From assembly GCA_012295275.1 (NCBI GenBank), contig CM022673.1, positions 9,130,788 to 9,190,787 of the forward strand: a DNA stretch of 60,000 nt, given 5' to 3'. Below, one piece after another: positions 1-14,149 of the stretch (position 1 is its first letter; each line of letters begins with the position of its first letter). The stretch is from Chrysomallon squamiferum (taxonomy: Eukaryota > Mollusca > Gastropoda > Neomphalida > Peltospiridae). The notes under the pieces are model-generated. The model made no database searches and was not told the DNA's origin. It was given only the letters and a program-made list of their open reading frames with translations. A program made the translations under genes and the position numbers.

Positions 1-5
1 TCTTG

Positions 6-255
6 TTACTGCCCCTCGACTTCTTCCCTCGCTTTCTCTAGCACTCTGCTGACCAGCATGGCTCGCTCTGCGTCTGTGAGGTTTTCAGGATTTTCTGGAA
101 TAAGACCGCTCCTTTTCCGCTTACCACTACAAACATTTGACAAAATATGCTGTTTTAAATATATCTCCACGAAATAAAAGAAAAACGAACAATCAGGCAG
201 GAAAATTATCATTTAACATGATGGAAATGGTAATTGTTAGATTGTTTTAAATTAC

Positions 256-296
<41 letters not shown>

Positions 297-2138
297 TAAA
301 TAAGAAGAGTGTTTTTTTAAAATCAATATAATTATACCTCTACATTAATAGCAAACATTGTTTTGTTTGTGTGCATGTCTGTGTTTAGCAAAGCTAAATT
401 AATTTATTCGTAAATAAATCTGTACATTCTTTTACACATATCGATTATGATAACAGGAATCACATTTATAACAGACACTGATATACACGTACTATATACA
501 TTCATCCCTAAAGGGACATGCAACACAGACTGATAGACAGACAGACGGTCGTGCATTTCATTGAGACAAAATGCAAACAAAACCGTCAAAATATGTGAAC
601 AACTAACGAAAATACAAACTGACAGACAAACGGAGAATTAAAGACAAACTACATATATATACATATGTATATATATTTATACAGGTACGTACATAGATAT
701 ATATAGATATACATTATACAGATTTACAAACATTTATTTACACAGTTAAGAAACAACAAACGCCAAAAATACATACAGCCGTGGAACACCACATTAGTGA
801 TTAATACGTACACACTTACCTTGTCTACGAATATTATCAGCTTACTAACGAAATACAAATAATGTTATTAAATGAATAGATATTTAATTAATCAAACATG
901 AAAACATGTTTTTCCATTGGATGGGTTCAAATAAAAAACACATTACGTCAGACTGTGTTAGTCTGTGGGTTATGTTTTATAAAATCTGTTACAGTCGATG
1001 TTTAAAAATCTTTCTGTCTTCGAATGCACTTTGACTAATTTACTCTAACAGTTTGGGGAGTGAATGAATAATTAATATCATTTATTATACTGTTTTATTT
1101 ATTAATATATATATATATTTATTTATTTTTATTTATTTTATTTTATTTTATTTTATTTTATTTTATTTTATTTTATTTTATTTTATTTTATTTTTTGACT
1201 GACTGAGTGAACTGTAATTTAATATAATTTTTATCTAATTTATTAGTCCAGTTAGGGAACGCTTTGTCGTGTGTTTGCAATCATCCAAATAAAAAATAAA
1301 TTTTAAATTTAAAAAAAAAAATTAATCTTTCGGAAAAAAAAAAATAAAACCAAAATCTCAACTCCGATCAACTCCGTAGGGCGCCGATGTCAAAAGAGCC
1401 AATAATTTGAGGCCAGTGGCTCCGCCCATTATTCAGAAACTAACACAGCGTGGACCGCAGAATCTTGTAACACGGTCCAGCGCTTTAACCACTAAAACTA
1501 TTTCTCATATATTTTTCCCCAACAGTTATAAAGGTTATTCACTCCTTTTACCTGACTACGTAAGACCGAAGAAGCTAATAACAGTAACGGAAACCTGCTA
1601 AACAGAGTTAAATAAGCAATATTTCAAAGGTTAATTTACCTGAAACTCGTTAGTGGCAGATTCAAAATCGCTTTCATTAACTGAAATGATATCGTGTACG
1701 TACATCATGTCTTGTTTTCATTTCTTCTCATATCGTTTACATAACGGTAAGTGCCATTTAAGAAAAACCGCTAACGGGGGGCCATTAGAATATTACGTTT
1801 GTAATAAAATATGATGTAGACACAGAAACATGGATTAACAACAATGGATCGGCTGTATGAAAAGACGGGAAAGAAACATTAACAGACATTAACGCTTTGT
1901 ATTCTCCGTGGACAATGCCCTACAAACACAATGGCAACACGCCATTGTTTGTATATTCTCATAGGTTACCTCATAATAATATAGAGAAATATTTTATGAC
2001 GATGAAAAAAAAAAAAGAAAAAAAAAAAAGAGAGATAACCGGCAGATAGAGAGATTGATAAATACTCATGGATATAGAGAAATAGGTAACAAATATTTTG
2101 AAGATTAGACCAACGAACAGATTTACAGACAGTCTGAT

Positions 2139-2185
<47 letters not shown>

Positions 2186-3863
2186 CATACATACATACAT
2201 ACATACATAGATACATATATTCAGACAGACAGACTGACAGACAGATAGATAGATAGATAGATAGACAGATAGATAAATAGATAGATAGACAGACAGACAG
2301 AGAGACAGACAAACAGATAGTCAGTGAAAACAAGCAATTATAACTTGCTAAACACATGACTCAGTCTTCATTCTGTAACACATACAGAGGTCAGAAAAAA
2401 ATATCTTTATACGAAAGATGTATCCAACGGGAAAATTATGTAAACTGAAAACTGCAGCAACAAAGAGATTACTACGTACATTTTAAGAGGATCGAGGAGA
2501 CCATGTGCTACTGAACCTCCACTATGTGCCAGAGCTAACAGAGCCTTTAATTCTGAAATTCGTACATCTGCGATCCTTTTCGATCTAAAACATCGTCATA
2601 AAATAATAAGAAAACATGTTAAATTGTTATTATGCATGCATCGTGCCAACTTCATGCTGCAGTACGTTGTGTTGAAGAGAAAAGTGTTAATATGCAGATT
2701 TGGAATTTCTATGCATATGCATATATATATAAAGAATTGGAATTTCTATGATTCCACATCAATTTTCTATTATTCCAGAAGATTATTCCATAAGTAAATA
2801 ACAATACGTGCAAAATGCTACAACTCTTTTCTCTTCAAACGGTGTGTAATGTTACATCTATTCAGATTTGTCAGGATCTGCACAGAACACGTCTCCGATA
2901 GTGCACAAGATGCAACATGGACTAAAACCGATCAAACCGCTGGACAGACCTCGCAACGACGTCTACCACGCCACAGGCGATGGTAGCACAGCCACGATGT
3001 GGTATTCTACCACCCAGAGCAATCCAAGCCAAATATTCCGCTGCTTGAACATCTGCAGTCTGCCGCTTTGCTCTGTAAACAAATCAGTGTTAGATCATGT
3101 AATTCTATAAACAGATATCTAGTCGTAAATAGCACAGACAGATATAATTCTACAGGATGTCTCAAACATATTTATATTATAATTCTGCAAACAGATATTG
3201 TAAACAGGTATCCAGTCACAAGTAACACTGATAGGTATAAGTCTACAAGATGTCTGAAAAAAAAAAAAATTCTGTAAACAGGTATTTTAGTCATAAATAG
3301 CAATGATAGATATAATTCTACAGGATGTCTCGAAAATATAATATAATTTTGTTAACAAGTATCCAATATAAATAGCATAATTCTATGTGGTGTCTCAAAA
3401 ATCTTCATAATATAATTCTGTAAAAAAAAAAAAAAAAAGAAGATATTCCGAATTAAAATAGCACTGTAGATATCATTCTAATTATTGTCTAAAAATATTT
3501 ATAATATAATTCTCAAAACAGACATCCAGTCATAAATATCACTGATAGATATGTCTACTGGGCGTCTCAAAAATATTTATAAACTCTTGAATTTATTACA
3601 GGAATTCGTCATGTGCGTATTCATGATGTGAAAACAAATTCTGTGTGTGTATGATCATACTGACACAATTACATACCTAGTACAGTTAGATATACAATTA
3701 TATGCACTCACACAAATGTAATAGAGATATATCATGCATAGCATTCTTAATATTAATTTGTAAGCACACGCACAGAGACCCACCGCTGTTAAATATAATT
3801 CTATACATAACAGCAGAAATGCACACACTCAAATAGCATTCTGAGGTATGATTCTCAGAACCC

Positions 3864-3902
<39 letters not shown>

Positions 3903-4245
3903 ACACAATAACGCACGCATACATACACAACCTTGTTAAACATAGTTTTACAAACATCAGTTAATATCCACACACGCAAAGTGTACATATTTACACACGC
4001 GTGTACATGCACTCTTTAAAGAAGATATACATACAAAAAATTCATATATATATTGACAGAAGTATTCACACACACACACACACACACAATCACTTGTGTA
4101 TTATTTATATGTGCACATAGCATATACACATCTAGAACGAAAGAAAGAAAGAAAGATGGATAAACAGATACATAAATAAGTAATTAGATAGAGACACACA
4201 GGCAGGCAAACACGCATATAAATAGATAGATAGAGAGATAGATAC

Positions 4246-4314
<69 letters not shown>

Positions 4315-4637
4315 CAGATAGATAGACAGATAGATAGACAGACATACAGAATATAAATAGACTGACTGGCAGAGAGAACCAAGAAGAGAAAGATAATGAA
4401 AGAAAGCAGCGTATTAATGTGAATATTTAACAAATGTATCGTATATATATATATTATAATATAAGCGTTATATTTCTTTGTTCTTGAGAAAGATTCTACC
4501 ACAATGTCCTTGCAGTGTAATAGTTATCCAGATTAGTGTTACCTGCTTCCAAGATATGGCAAGTAACTGGCTTGAGTGACAGTGGCTAGTAATACTGACA
4601 TCATCAACACCATCCCCGACATCTGAAGCTTGTTCAT
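6..4637 (-). CDS. Precursor of a secreted, probably amidated Cys-ring peptide (paralogue A)
   Basis: Three coding exons on the minus strand: 4637-4543, 3072-2950 and 126-6, giving 112 codons; introns are 3073-4542 and 127-2949, all GT-AG and phase 2. The start MNKLQ follows a short 5' leader in the same exon, which begins after an AG acceptor at about 4644. Residues 1 to about 24 form a hydrophobic signal peptide. A Lys-Arg site then precedes a segment starting [18 protein letters not shown] (likely amphipathic helix; the N-terminal Gln could become pyroglutamate), followed by a CATIAC ring and ending in Ser-Gly before KRKR. This is the classic layout for dibasic cleavage and C-terminal amidation. 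A charged helical tail beginning [13 protein letters not shown] ends at TAA (6-8). I do not recognise the family. Function as a hormone, neuropeptide or defence peptide is inference. The paralogue at 22.6-24.6 kb has the same exon structure, which strongly supports the model. Confidence 0.82.
253..298. repeat. (TA)n-(CA)n compound microsatellite
   Basis: An uninterrupted TA run passes directly into CA, inside intron 2 of gene A. Confidence 0.9.
1128..1194. repeat. (TTTTA)n microsatellite
   Basis: Pentanucleotide array of about 13 units in intron 2 of gene A, with a much longer relative at 59467-59605. Confidence 0.9.
1400..1496 (-). repeat. Possible tRNA-derived SINE head
   Basis: The minus strand carries tagtggttaaagcgctgg, an RNA polymerase III A-box-like segment, near 1477-1494. 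A related ggttaaagcgct occurs at 52360. The B box is weak and no tail was identified, so this is a tentative fragment. Confidence 0.3.
2141..2320. repeat. (GATA)n / (CATA)n / (GACA)n array
   Basis: Runs of GATA, then TACA, then mixed GACA/GATA units in intron 2 of gene A. Long Ile/Tyr/Leu/Ser ORFs across it are repeat artefacts. Confidence 0.92.
2950..3072 (-). other. Mature-peptide exon of paralogue A
   Basis: A 123-bp exon bounded by an acceptor (gtttacag) and a donor (gcgag|gtctg) on the minus strand. It has no in-frame ATG and is easily missed by an ORF search. It encodes the Lys-Arg cleavage site, the helical segment and both cysteines. It has exactly the same length as its counterpart at 23131-23253 and differs in only 4 of 40 complete codons at the amino-acid level. 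Confidence 0.85.
3100..3600. repeat. Degenerate minisatellite, about six 80-bp units, in intron 1 of gene A
   Basis: A motif resembling acagatatccagtcataaat, followed by gcactgatagatataattct and acaggatgtctcaaaaatat, recurs near 3110, 3190, 3279, 3353, 3440 and 3518. Spacings run from about 74 to 89 bp, and small poly-A expansions lie inside two units. Short ORFs through it are by-products. Confidence 0.75.
3863..4089. repeat. Two (CA)n tracts
   Basis: CA runs at about 3864-3897 and 4069-4089 in intron 1 of gene A, with unremarkable CA-rich DNA between them. Confidence 0.85.
4222..4345. repeat. (GATA)n microsatellite
   Basis: About 120 bp of GATA units with a few GACA variants toward the right end. 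Confidence 0.93.
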
Positions 4638-4676
4638 TGTGGTCCTATAAAAACAAACAGGATAACTTAGACAGAA

Positions 4677-4817
<141 letters not shown>

Positions 4818-6117
4818 TTGAAATTTACTAAATAAATATATAATCAAGAAAATATTCGTAGTGATGATAATGATAATATGATGATAACAACGATAATGAT
4901 AAAAGTTGTCAAAATAACGGTAATATAAAGAACATGGACAATAACAAAGTCTCTGCAACAACGATAATAACCACAACAACAACAACAATAACATTAAAAT
5001 AATAATAATAACAACACAAAACAAGAAGTAAACGAAAAGTTGAAAGGTGAATTACACAGCAACAAAAGCCGCAATAAAAATAACCTGAAACAACGGAGAG
5101 AGCGGTCAATAAATGGTGGAAGTGGGTATCAGTAATAAATGAAAGGAAAACAATTAAGAGTACGTATTACAAGTTCAGAAGGGGATCTGCCATTGAGTTT
5201 TAATCGTTATGGTTACACTTGCTTGAATGTGATGGTAAAAGAGTGAAATCACACAAGGTAAGTTAGAAATAGGAGGTCGACAGTTCACATTGCAGCTACA
5301 CGCAGTGAAACAGTGTTTACATCATTTCTTGTTAATTAATTAGTCTCTCTCTCTCTCTTTTCTCTTTCTCTTTCTCTCTCTCTCTCTCACTGTCTGTCTT
5401 TACACTGAAGCTGACATTTTTCATTGTTAGACATGATATCTAAAATGGTGTTCAGTTTATTTCTTATTAATTATAAAATATATGAATGAAAGAACTAATA
5501 CGTCTTGAATGACACGTAAGCTACAGAATGGGTTATTACTTGACAGACCTAATTAGGACATTTGTTCTTATCACACTGAGAAATTAAATTCACATAACCA
5601 TGTTGTAGAGAGCCTATGCCACGACCACTGAAACAACGAATATTAAGCAAAGAATTTTGTAAAATGTTGATGTCGTATGAACAAACGAAAATAATTTAAT
5701 AAAAGATTAATGACATATATTCCAGGTATAGTAAATGGCGAAAATCACGGATATGAAGACTGAAGAATGCATATAAGAGATCTTGCTGCAGAAAGTGTAG
5801 ACAACCAATACAAAGGTGTACTTTAACTCGCCACGAAGAAGACAACGGAATTCGATACGTGCGTCTGGAATCTTTGTAAAATTAGAATCCGTATTAAGAA
5901 CTGGATAAACACTGGTTGTCAGACGAACTCTTCCAGTGTGTCCGGTTTACGTGACTTCAAGATCTTCTTGAAACTGGCTATAGCTTTATCCAGTGATTGA
6001 ACTATATAATGTTGTTGTTTTTGTTGTTGATGTTGTTGTTGTTGTTGTTGTTTAATTTAAGCCTTCTGCCTGTTTTTTCCTTTTCAAACAACACACCTCG
6101 AGATGTCATTGTGATTT

Positions 6118-6320
6118 TTGACCATTCCAACCACTCTTTAAGAGACTCGTCATCTTTTTTGTCCTACTCCAACCTGTCTTTAAGAGCCTTTATCGTGATT
6201 TCCCTCACCATATGTTTTCTGTATAAAACTTCCTATCCTACTAAAGGCTTGAAAAGCCTTCGCCCTACTTTTTCCCATTCCAACCAGTCTGTGAGAGCTT
6301 TCTTCATTATATTCCATCAG
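6118..6320 (+). repeat. Degenerate repeat with a coding-like period
   Basis: Three diverged copies of a block resembling attccaaccagtctttaaga occur near 6122, 6165 and 6274. In one frame they read HSNHSLRDS, YSNLSLRAF and HSNQSVRAF. It may be a fossil of a repetitive coding sequence or a minisatellite. Confidence 0.4.
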
Positions 6321-6432
6321 TGGTAATTTTTTTCTTCTTATCCTAGCCAGTATTAATGAGCCTATGGCTTTTAAGTGTTAACTTAAATAAAAACAACACT
6401 AATTGCAACAACAACTATATTTACAACTAAGC

Positions 6433-6480
<48 letters not shown>

Positions 6481-8305
6481 CTATCTTAATAATACCGAAT
6501 ACAATTTTCATTTAATCTTTCCATTACGCAAAGTTTTAAACATGTTTTTCTTCATCTTCTTTTATTGCTTTTTGCGCAGTAAATTATAATTAATCTCTGT
6601 GTTATAAATCTGCCGGTTTTCAGCCAGGTTACTAAATAACGTGTTATTTGCCAACCGTTTTTAGTTTGCAATCAGTTCACCATGCTTGACTCATAAAACT
6701 ATCAATTTGTGTTTTACAATGCAAAATGGGATTTGCGTCTTTAGATACAGGGAACCATGCCACAAAATATCCACACATACACACACACACAAAAAAAAAT
6801 ACTATAATTAGTTAATGTATATTATTATTATGAAGATAATGCCCATGTCAAACTTCACAGAACAGTTCTCTGAATGTAACATCCTCCAAGTTATTGGCGT
6901 GTATAAATTCCTTTTTTTTTGTTTTTTTTTTTTTTTTCATAAATCTATTTTGTTCACGTTAAGCGTACTTGTAGATTTTTTTCTGAGACACATGCAGGCG
7001 ACATATTTCTCAAACAAATAGTATTGTAATAAAAACTGTAACGAAATAAAATTTATGAATCGCCGTAAAACTTATGTTTTGTATTTTCAGTTCCAGACAA
7101 AATGTCCATGTAAAGGGTTATCAAATTTCATTATGACGTGTATTATATTGTCTAAGGGACGTGCATATAAAAATATAGTTCACTAACTTAGTCCACTGAT
7201 GATGACAACAGTTTTTTTTTTTTTCTTTGATTCTACCACACTTATACCGTAACAGAAAAAACCCCCAATAATAACAAACAAACAAACAATAATAACAAAC
7301 AAACCAACAAAACGAATAACAACCAAACAAACAAAACGAATAACAACCAAACAAACAAACAAACAAAAAACTAAAAAAAGAAAAAAAGGATTGACACATT
7401 TTAGCAATGAAGTCTTTATATATTAATAATACGTATTTGTTCCAATGATTAGAAAGTAAAACCATCAGAAACTTTGCAAAGGCCTCTATCACTGTTATAC
7501 ACAGCGTTTTAAATTTTATATTTAATGTGAAAATCATGGAATTTTCTCTAGACTGGCAGTTGAAAATCTCTTGTTATATACGGACTCTGCTGCCATCCCA
7601 AGATTTAAAACCCAGACCCTACAATAATTTCGAACACGTAACTTTTCCCGTGTCACCTGCATCCCTTTTTAATTTGGATTCAGCATACTTTAAAATCTTG
7701 TCAGATTTTACCAAAATTTGTCACGTGTCCGCTCTACTACTGTACGATGTTTAGTTGAAACATATTTATCACTGTCTGTAAGTTTAACTGAACGATAAAT
7801 TTGTCCATTATCCAGGCAGTTGGCTGAAAACCCGATCCGGTAAAAACAATCTATAATGGATGGCTGTGCTTGGTTCAGTTGGCTCAGATACGCTCATGGT
7901 AAATCTTTGAACTCATTAAAGGGTATATGACAGGATGGATGTTTGGATAAATCCGTGGGTGGATGACAGAACGAAAATATTAAACCTTTGTTGTATAACT
8001 GGGATGTATAAATAGATTAATGAATATGGAACGAAAATATGGCAAGCGTTTTGGAGACGAAGAATGAATAAATGAATGAATAAATATATAAATAATAAAA
8101 AAATAAAATATGTTTTAAAATAAAGATTTATGTTTTCTGCTAGTTCTGACAAGTTAAGGTAATATAAATAAATATATTTTAACCGAAAACGTAAAATATG
8201 AATTACTATATTCATAATGATGTCCTTCTGAACAATGTATTGGCTGAACAAAATTGTAAATATGAAAATAGCCCAAGGTATGTGCACTGGTGCGTGAGTC
8301 TGTCT

Positions 8306-8329
8306 CTGTGTGTGTGTGTGTGTGTGTGT

Positions 8330-8415
<86 letters not shown>

Positions 8416-8440
8416 AGTGTGTGTGTGTGAGTGTGTGTAT
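8306..8440. repeat. (GT)n-(GA)n-(GT)n compound array
   Basis: GT at 8306-8331, GA at 8334-8411, then GT-rich sequence to about 8440, giving a mirrored compound structure. Confidence 0.95.
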
Positions 8441-8805
8441 TTACGTACATATGCATATGTGCAGATATGTTGAATGTTCCTGTTTTAAGCCAAATAACGG
8501 AAAGTACATTATTTTCAAGCTGCTTATGACAAAATTTCATAAAATTTCAATAATCATGGAGAGTAAACCTTAATGTAAAATATACTATTCAGCATCATTG
8601 TTTCCATCAAATTTCATTTCAGCCGAAACTAAAATATTTTATCATAGCCCCAAGGGACGAAACATGATATTTAGAATAAAATAGCAGAGGAAGATATAAG
8701 TAAAGAAAGAAAGAAAGAAAGAAAGATAGAAAGAAAAAAAGAAAAGAAAGAAACAAAGAATGAATGAAAAAGAAATAAAAGAAAAAGAAGCTAGTAAGAA
8801 AGAAG

Positions 8806-8807
<2 letters not shown>

Positions 8808-8837
<30 letters not shown>
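8808..8837. repeat. Poly(A) tract at the end of an AAAG-rich region
   Basis: About 29 consecutive A after roughly 110 bp of AAAG/GAAA units. It could be a retroposon tail, but no body was recognised. Confidence 0.8.
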
Positions 8838-8839
<2 letters not shown>

Positions 8840-9034
8840 AGCAACCATGAAAGAAACACGCACATGCATGCCTGTAATACTGACAGAATATTTAGAGTTT
8901 AAAACAGAATTAGCCATTTATGACTGAATAAACTTAAACAAAAAATAAAATAACAGAAAGAAATAATTAAATAAAAAATATACTAAAAAAAAAAAAAAGT
9001 ATTGTGAATTGAAAAATAAATAAAAGTCACTTAC

Positions 9035-9086
9035 TTTGTTTTTTCTGAAATCCTATTCTTATTGTTGCGGTCTTTGATTCTAGTGG
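9035..9086 (-). other. Probable 5' noncoding first exon of gene A
   Basis: On the minus strand a strong donor (aaa|gtaagtg) ends a short exon at 9035. The start near 9086 is set by a TATA box about 30 bases upstream. The exon end (taagaataggatttcagaa) resembles the end of the matching exon of gene B (atcaacaggattagaac), which supports the assignment. A 4.4-kb intron would join it to the coding exon at 4644. No transcript evidence is available. Confidence 0.55.
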
Positions 9087-9105
9087 ACAAATTATATGGT
9101 TATCG

Positions 9106-9184
9106 CCCTTTTTATATTCTTTCGAACGATAACCAATTTCCGGGTAACGGCGTGGGTGTTCTCTTGCATTAAACCAATCAGAAA
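9106..9184 (-). promoter_or_regulatory. Core promoter of gene A: TATA box and CCAAT-type element
   Basis: The minus strand reads TATAAAAAGGG at 9116-9106. The 15-mer TTTCTGATTGGTTTA lies at 9184-9170, 54 bases upstream. The same 15-mer occurs upstream of gene B, so it was probably inherited with the duplication and kept. ATTGG is the reverse of a CCAAT box. Confidence 0.55.
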
Positions 9185-12100
9185 CGCGGATACTCGATAT
9201 AATTTATTATATGCGTTTCAAATCCTTTGCTGTGACACCCAAAGATTTCGAAATAATTAATGCAAAAATCAAAGAGATAGTAAATTCAGCCGTACTTGCA
9301 CGGAGAAAAATCGCGTTCGCGTTGACACAAATAGCGAAATTACGTTTCCGGTCACTGCCCGTCTCGTATTGACTGCGTTACTGACAACGAAAGAATCATA
9401 TTTGTTTACTGATTAGTTGCCAGCATTAAGCAAATTGTCATATCACCTCTGTTTTTGTGCTGTCGTAACGACCGCTGTTAATGTGTGTTCTATTGGTTAT
9501 ATTTCAGATGTTTGCGAAATATAATTTCCTGAGGAGTAACTAATAATTTTCATTACGTTGTTCAGACAGCGTGTGCCAATGATTTGTCATCGTGTCGTCT
9601 CGTCAGTGTAACAAAATAAGTCAACAAAAAACAGACGTAGAAGTATACTGACATAAACTGTTCTTCTCATGATTATTATTACTGTTTTCTTTATTTCGGT
9701 ATTATTGAAAACTGTTTTGTAAAATAGAATTTAGTGTTTTGTTTACTTGAATAATAATCACTTCTATATATATATGTAAGGTATAATATTAGACATCGTT
9801 TAGTTATAAATATTTGTTGTGCTTAAGAATGACTAAATATGATTATCAGAAGAAGAAAAAAACCAAAGGGAAAAAAATTAACAAAACATAGACCATTTTA
9901 AAGTTATTTATTTATTTACTGATGTTGTTTTGTTGCTGTTGTTGTTTTGTTGTTGTTGTTGTTGTTTTTTATTGATATTTCTTAATATATTTACACAAAG
10001 AACATTAGATTGAAAGATAGAAAGAAAATAAAACAGTATAATAAACAAAAAACAAAAAATAAACAGTTTGACAGTTTCGTTAGTATGATGAAATAACCAA
10101 AGAGGAAAAAAATTGAAATAGCAAGTTTGAGAAAAATTAATTTATTTTATTATTAGAATATGCTTAGTACTGATAAAAAGAAAAACAGAAAGAATGGAGA
10201 AGAGAAGAAAAGAAAAAAAATGATTTTAAAAGATATAATAGTTGGAACTATTTATTCTTTTTTATCACACACACACGCACGCACACATACACACACATAA
10301 ATAAGAGTGTATATACAACAAAAAAGAATGTATGTATAATAAAAAATAAAACAAATAGTAAAATAAAATTAAAAACATTTAAAAAATTATTAAAAATGAG
10401 TCCAGTCACACAAAAAATGTAGTCTAGAAGTAGCATTTGTTATTTTTAAATTACTGGAACAGAAAAACTGAGGTGAAAGAATACAATTATAGCAAAAATT
10501 ATTTTTAAGTTAACTGCTGTTAATCGTCTTTTCTTTCTTTTAAAACTTTTATTATATAAAAAAATATTAAATAATACAAATTAAATACTAATATTTACTA
10601 TCACTCTTTTTCTCTGACAGAGAGTCTGAGTCTGTTTCTTTGTGTCTCTTTCATTCTCGCACTCTGTGACTCTCTCTCTCTCTCTCTCTTTCTTTCTACC
10701 ATGCCCATATTTTTTTTTTTTTTTTTCTCAAATAAATTAGCTTGTCTCGTCTTCTGTTGTTTTGCCTGAATCAGACAATCTGGCGTTTATGTACATCCTT
10801 TCATCACGACACCGCATTCATTCTAATTTGATTCAAGAGTGTGACGTCATACCGACCATTCTAACAGCAGTTTATGAAGACAAACTGCTATTTTCTGCTG
10901 TGCACGTAAACACCCCATCTCCTACCCAAGACGTAAACTTACTTAGCAGTAGGATGTCTGTATAGCTTTTTAAACTGTTGTCTTCCAAATGGAGACAAAC
11001 GTATAGCTGCTTGAGTGCTAGGTGGAAAGCCTGCAAACCGCAGCATCACGAACTTTGTGGCAAATCTTTGAATCGTGTGCCATCCATCATTGTCAGCTTG
11101 GTAGTAATAATAACTGAAAGAAAATATATCTTTTAATGAAACGGAGATGTCTAGGTGGAAGGCTCTCGTGTTTGTGGATTATCAGAAACCTTAGGGAAGA
11201 GCTGAAGGGTGTGGTTTGTTAGATGCCTCAGGGAATTGCTGAAATGTTTTTTTTTTAATTATTATTATTGTTACTACTGCCACTGTCACCATTAAAGCGT
11301 ACTGTTGTTGTTTCTTTTTTGTGTGTGTGTTTTGTTTTCTGTTCTTGTTGTTGTTTTGTTGTTGTTTTTTTAACTTAAATGATATTTGGGTTCATTAAAT
11401 CATATATATTAAATACAAACATTAACTGCTACTACAACTACTACTACAACTGTTGCTGCTGTTGCTGCTGCTGCTGCTGCTCCTGCTGCCACATCTACTA
11501 CTACTATTAGTACTATTATTAATACTTAATACGAACATATAATTTATATTTACATATGCAGCATGATGCTTTATTTTCACAACTTGTTTTGATTTATATA
11601 TTTATTTATTTTGTTGTTGTTGTTGTTGTTTTTTGAGGAGGAGGTGCAGGAGGGGGTGTCTATGAGTGATTAACATAAGTTAAAAATAATGAATGTATAG
11701 CCTTAATTTCACTACCATTTTATTATAGAGAGTGTCATCCTCATAAGTTTTTCTTGCAAACGTTCAGGTAGGAAGTGACCAAATTTCCCCGAGAAATGTG
11801 CACTGTGAAAGAATTTTGGACATCCTTACTGGATTTTGTATTTTCTTCGAGATAGATATGCAAAATAAAATAAAATAAAATAAAAATAAAATAAAACAAA
11901 ATAATATAAAATAAATAAAAATTAGAATATTTTATTCATATATTTGTAAAATCGCTCGTTTGAATCTTGTACTGATTAGAATCAAAAATGACCCGAAATC
12001 ATCATCAGAGTAAAGTTTCTCTTTTCCTTAGCCAACTTTAAAATATCTTTAAAATGCATCTCTTGTTGTAGAGGTTATATTTTGAACTCTGGTTAAGCCA

Positions 12101-12515
12101 AATAAGAGTCATGGTTTACCAAAAATCTTCTTGTTTACATAATAAATAACATAACAAGACCAATCTGGAAAGCAGCCGCTCCGATTTGTACTTAGATCGT
12201 TTTGAAATTTGTTTAAAAGATAATTTTTCTTGGACAAATCAAATGTGACCAAATTTTTATTTGCAAGATAAGCCGAAACAACGTCTGAGTGTTAATTTTA
12301 GAAAACATGCTTTAAAAACGCGTCGAGTCTCAAGATAAAAATGTTCCCAGCACGATCGCCTCAGATTTATCTGCATAATTATGTCAGCGAGAGTTTCCTA
12401 GGCAACACTACTGAGCTCGACAAGAACAGTATTTCATGCGACTGATTGTACGTGTCAAAGTCTTGTGAAAATGTCTGAAACTGAACTTGGTTGTTAATTG
12501 TGCTTAATTGTCAGT

Positions 12516-12617
<102 letters not shown>

Positions 12618-13376
12618 TGTCTGTTTGTCTGTCCACAATTTTCTGTCTCTTTTTCTCTGACTCTCTCTCTATTTCTCTCTCTTTCTCTTTCTGTGTGTTT
12701 GAACCTCTTGAGGCGACAACGATAATGAGTATGACGATAGTAATAATAATATGATTATTACATTCATAATACTCAATAATTTCAAAGCAAAATTAGTGTG
12801 GATGCAAAGACTGTGAAACATAATGACTGACAACATCACATAAAGATATAATTAACACTGTTTCCTAACTTGTTTCTTATCATCATATCAAATTGTTAAT
12901 ACTCTGTATTCGGTATTAGCAGCTGTTACATGTAAGTATCTCATATAAGTAGTTATTAACTACATTACGTCTGTGCTGTTTAAAAGCCTAATGTTTTTAT
13001 TGTGTTCTTTACAAAGTTTCAGGTGTATCTGTCGCATATGAACGAATATCCAACATTAATTTGGTGACTTTAAAATGATTTTTTTTATTATTATTATTTT
13101 GTTACTGGCGACCAATTTTTGTCAATAATAAAGTAACAAATACGGTTAGTTTTCAGAGCATTACTTTTCATTTATTTTATTTTATTTTATCTTAATTTAT
13201 TTTATATTTTAATTTAGTTTATTTTTATTGTGTTTTATTTTATTTTATCTTATTTATTTACTAATTTTATTTATTTATTTATTACATTTCTACTTACAAA
13301 AAGAAATAATTACCGTCTTCCATGCATTATGAAAGATTTTTAAATTCTGTTGTTTTTAATGAACATTCGATATATA

Positions 13377-13380
13377 GAAC

Positions 13381-13419
<39 letters not shown>

Positions 13420-13421
13420 AT
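13377..13421. repeat. (AAAT)n microsatellite
   Basis: About 11 AAAT units. Confidence 0.9.
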
Positions 13422-14149
13422 TTTTTTGAAATTAAGAAAATCCTCAATATATGATAGAAATCTCGAAAACATTACTTATTAAGATTAAAATGTTGTTTAT
13501 CTATGTTATGTATGTTTATACACGTATACACACACACGTCAAACACATATACTAATGTATAAGGTTTTAGCATACAATGAATGTTCTTACACTCTTTGCT
13601 GTTTTCACAGTCTTCTTTTGGTGCGCAATATTTCTGATCTGTAATATATTTATTTTATATGGATATTAAAAAAGCTTAGTATATAATATCGATTTTAAGC
13701 GCATGGAATTACCTGATGGGTTTTATATATATATATATATATATATATAAATTAACTAATACAGTGATAATATCATTTGTATGTAACACATAAGAGTAAT
13801 GATTACATAAAAGTGATGATCTTTTCGATGATTTTAAACTCCAGCAATATCGCCTATTTTCCCGCAAAAGGAAAGTTCAGTTCGGTGCTAAATCTGCAGA
13901 AATTGGAAGCACACGTTCCAGTTTAAAAGTGATAAATCATTGTCTTGGTGATAATAATAATTTATTGTCCAATAACACTTTTTTCATCTGAGCTGGTTTG
14001 TTGAATGTTAAGCATGTTTTATATCCTATTTTTGTCTACGAAAAGAGAATACGATCTTACAATTATAATTCAGATGAAAATTTATAAAAAAAAAGCCATG
14101 CAGTAATTTAGATAAATAAATAAATGTATTACTTAATTAATATTTTAAT

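Noticed and set aside
1966-2357. ORFs rich in YLSIYLSI
   Set aside because: Direct translation of GATA repeats; the same applies at 4101-4502, 32988-33230 and 41983-42225.
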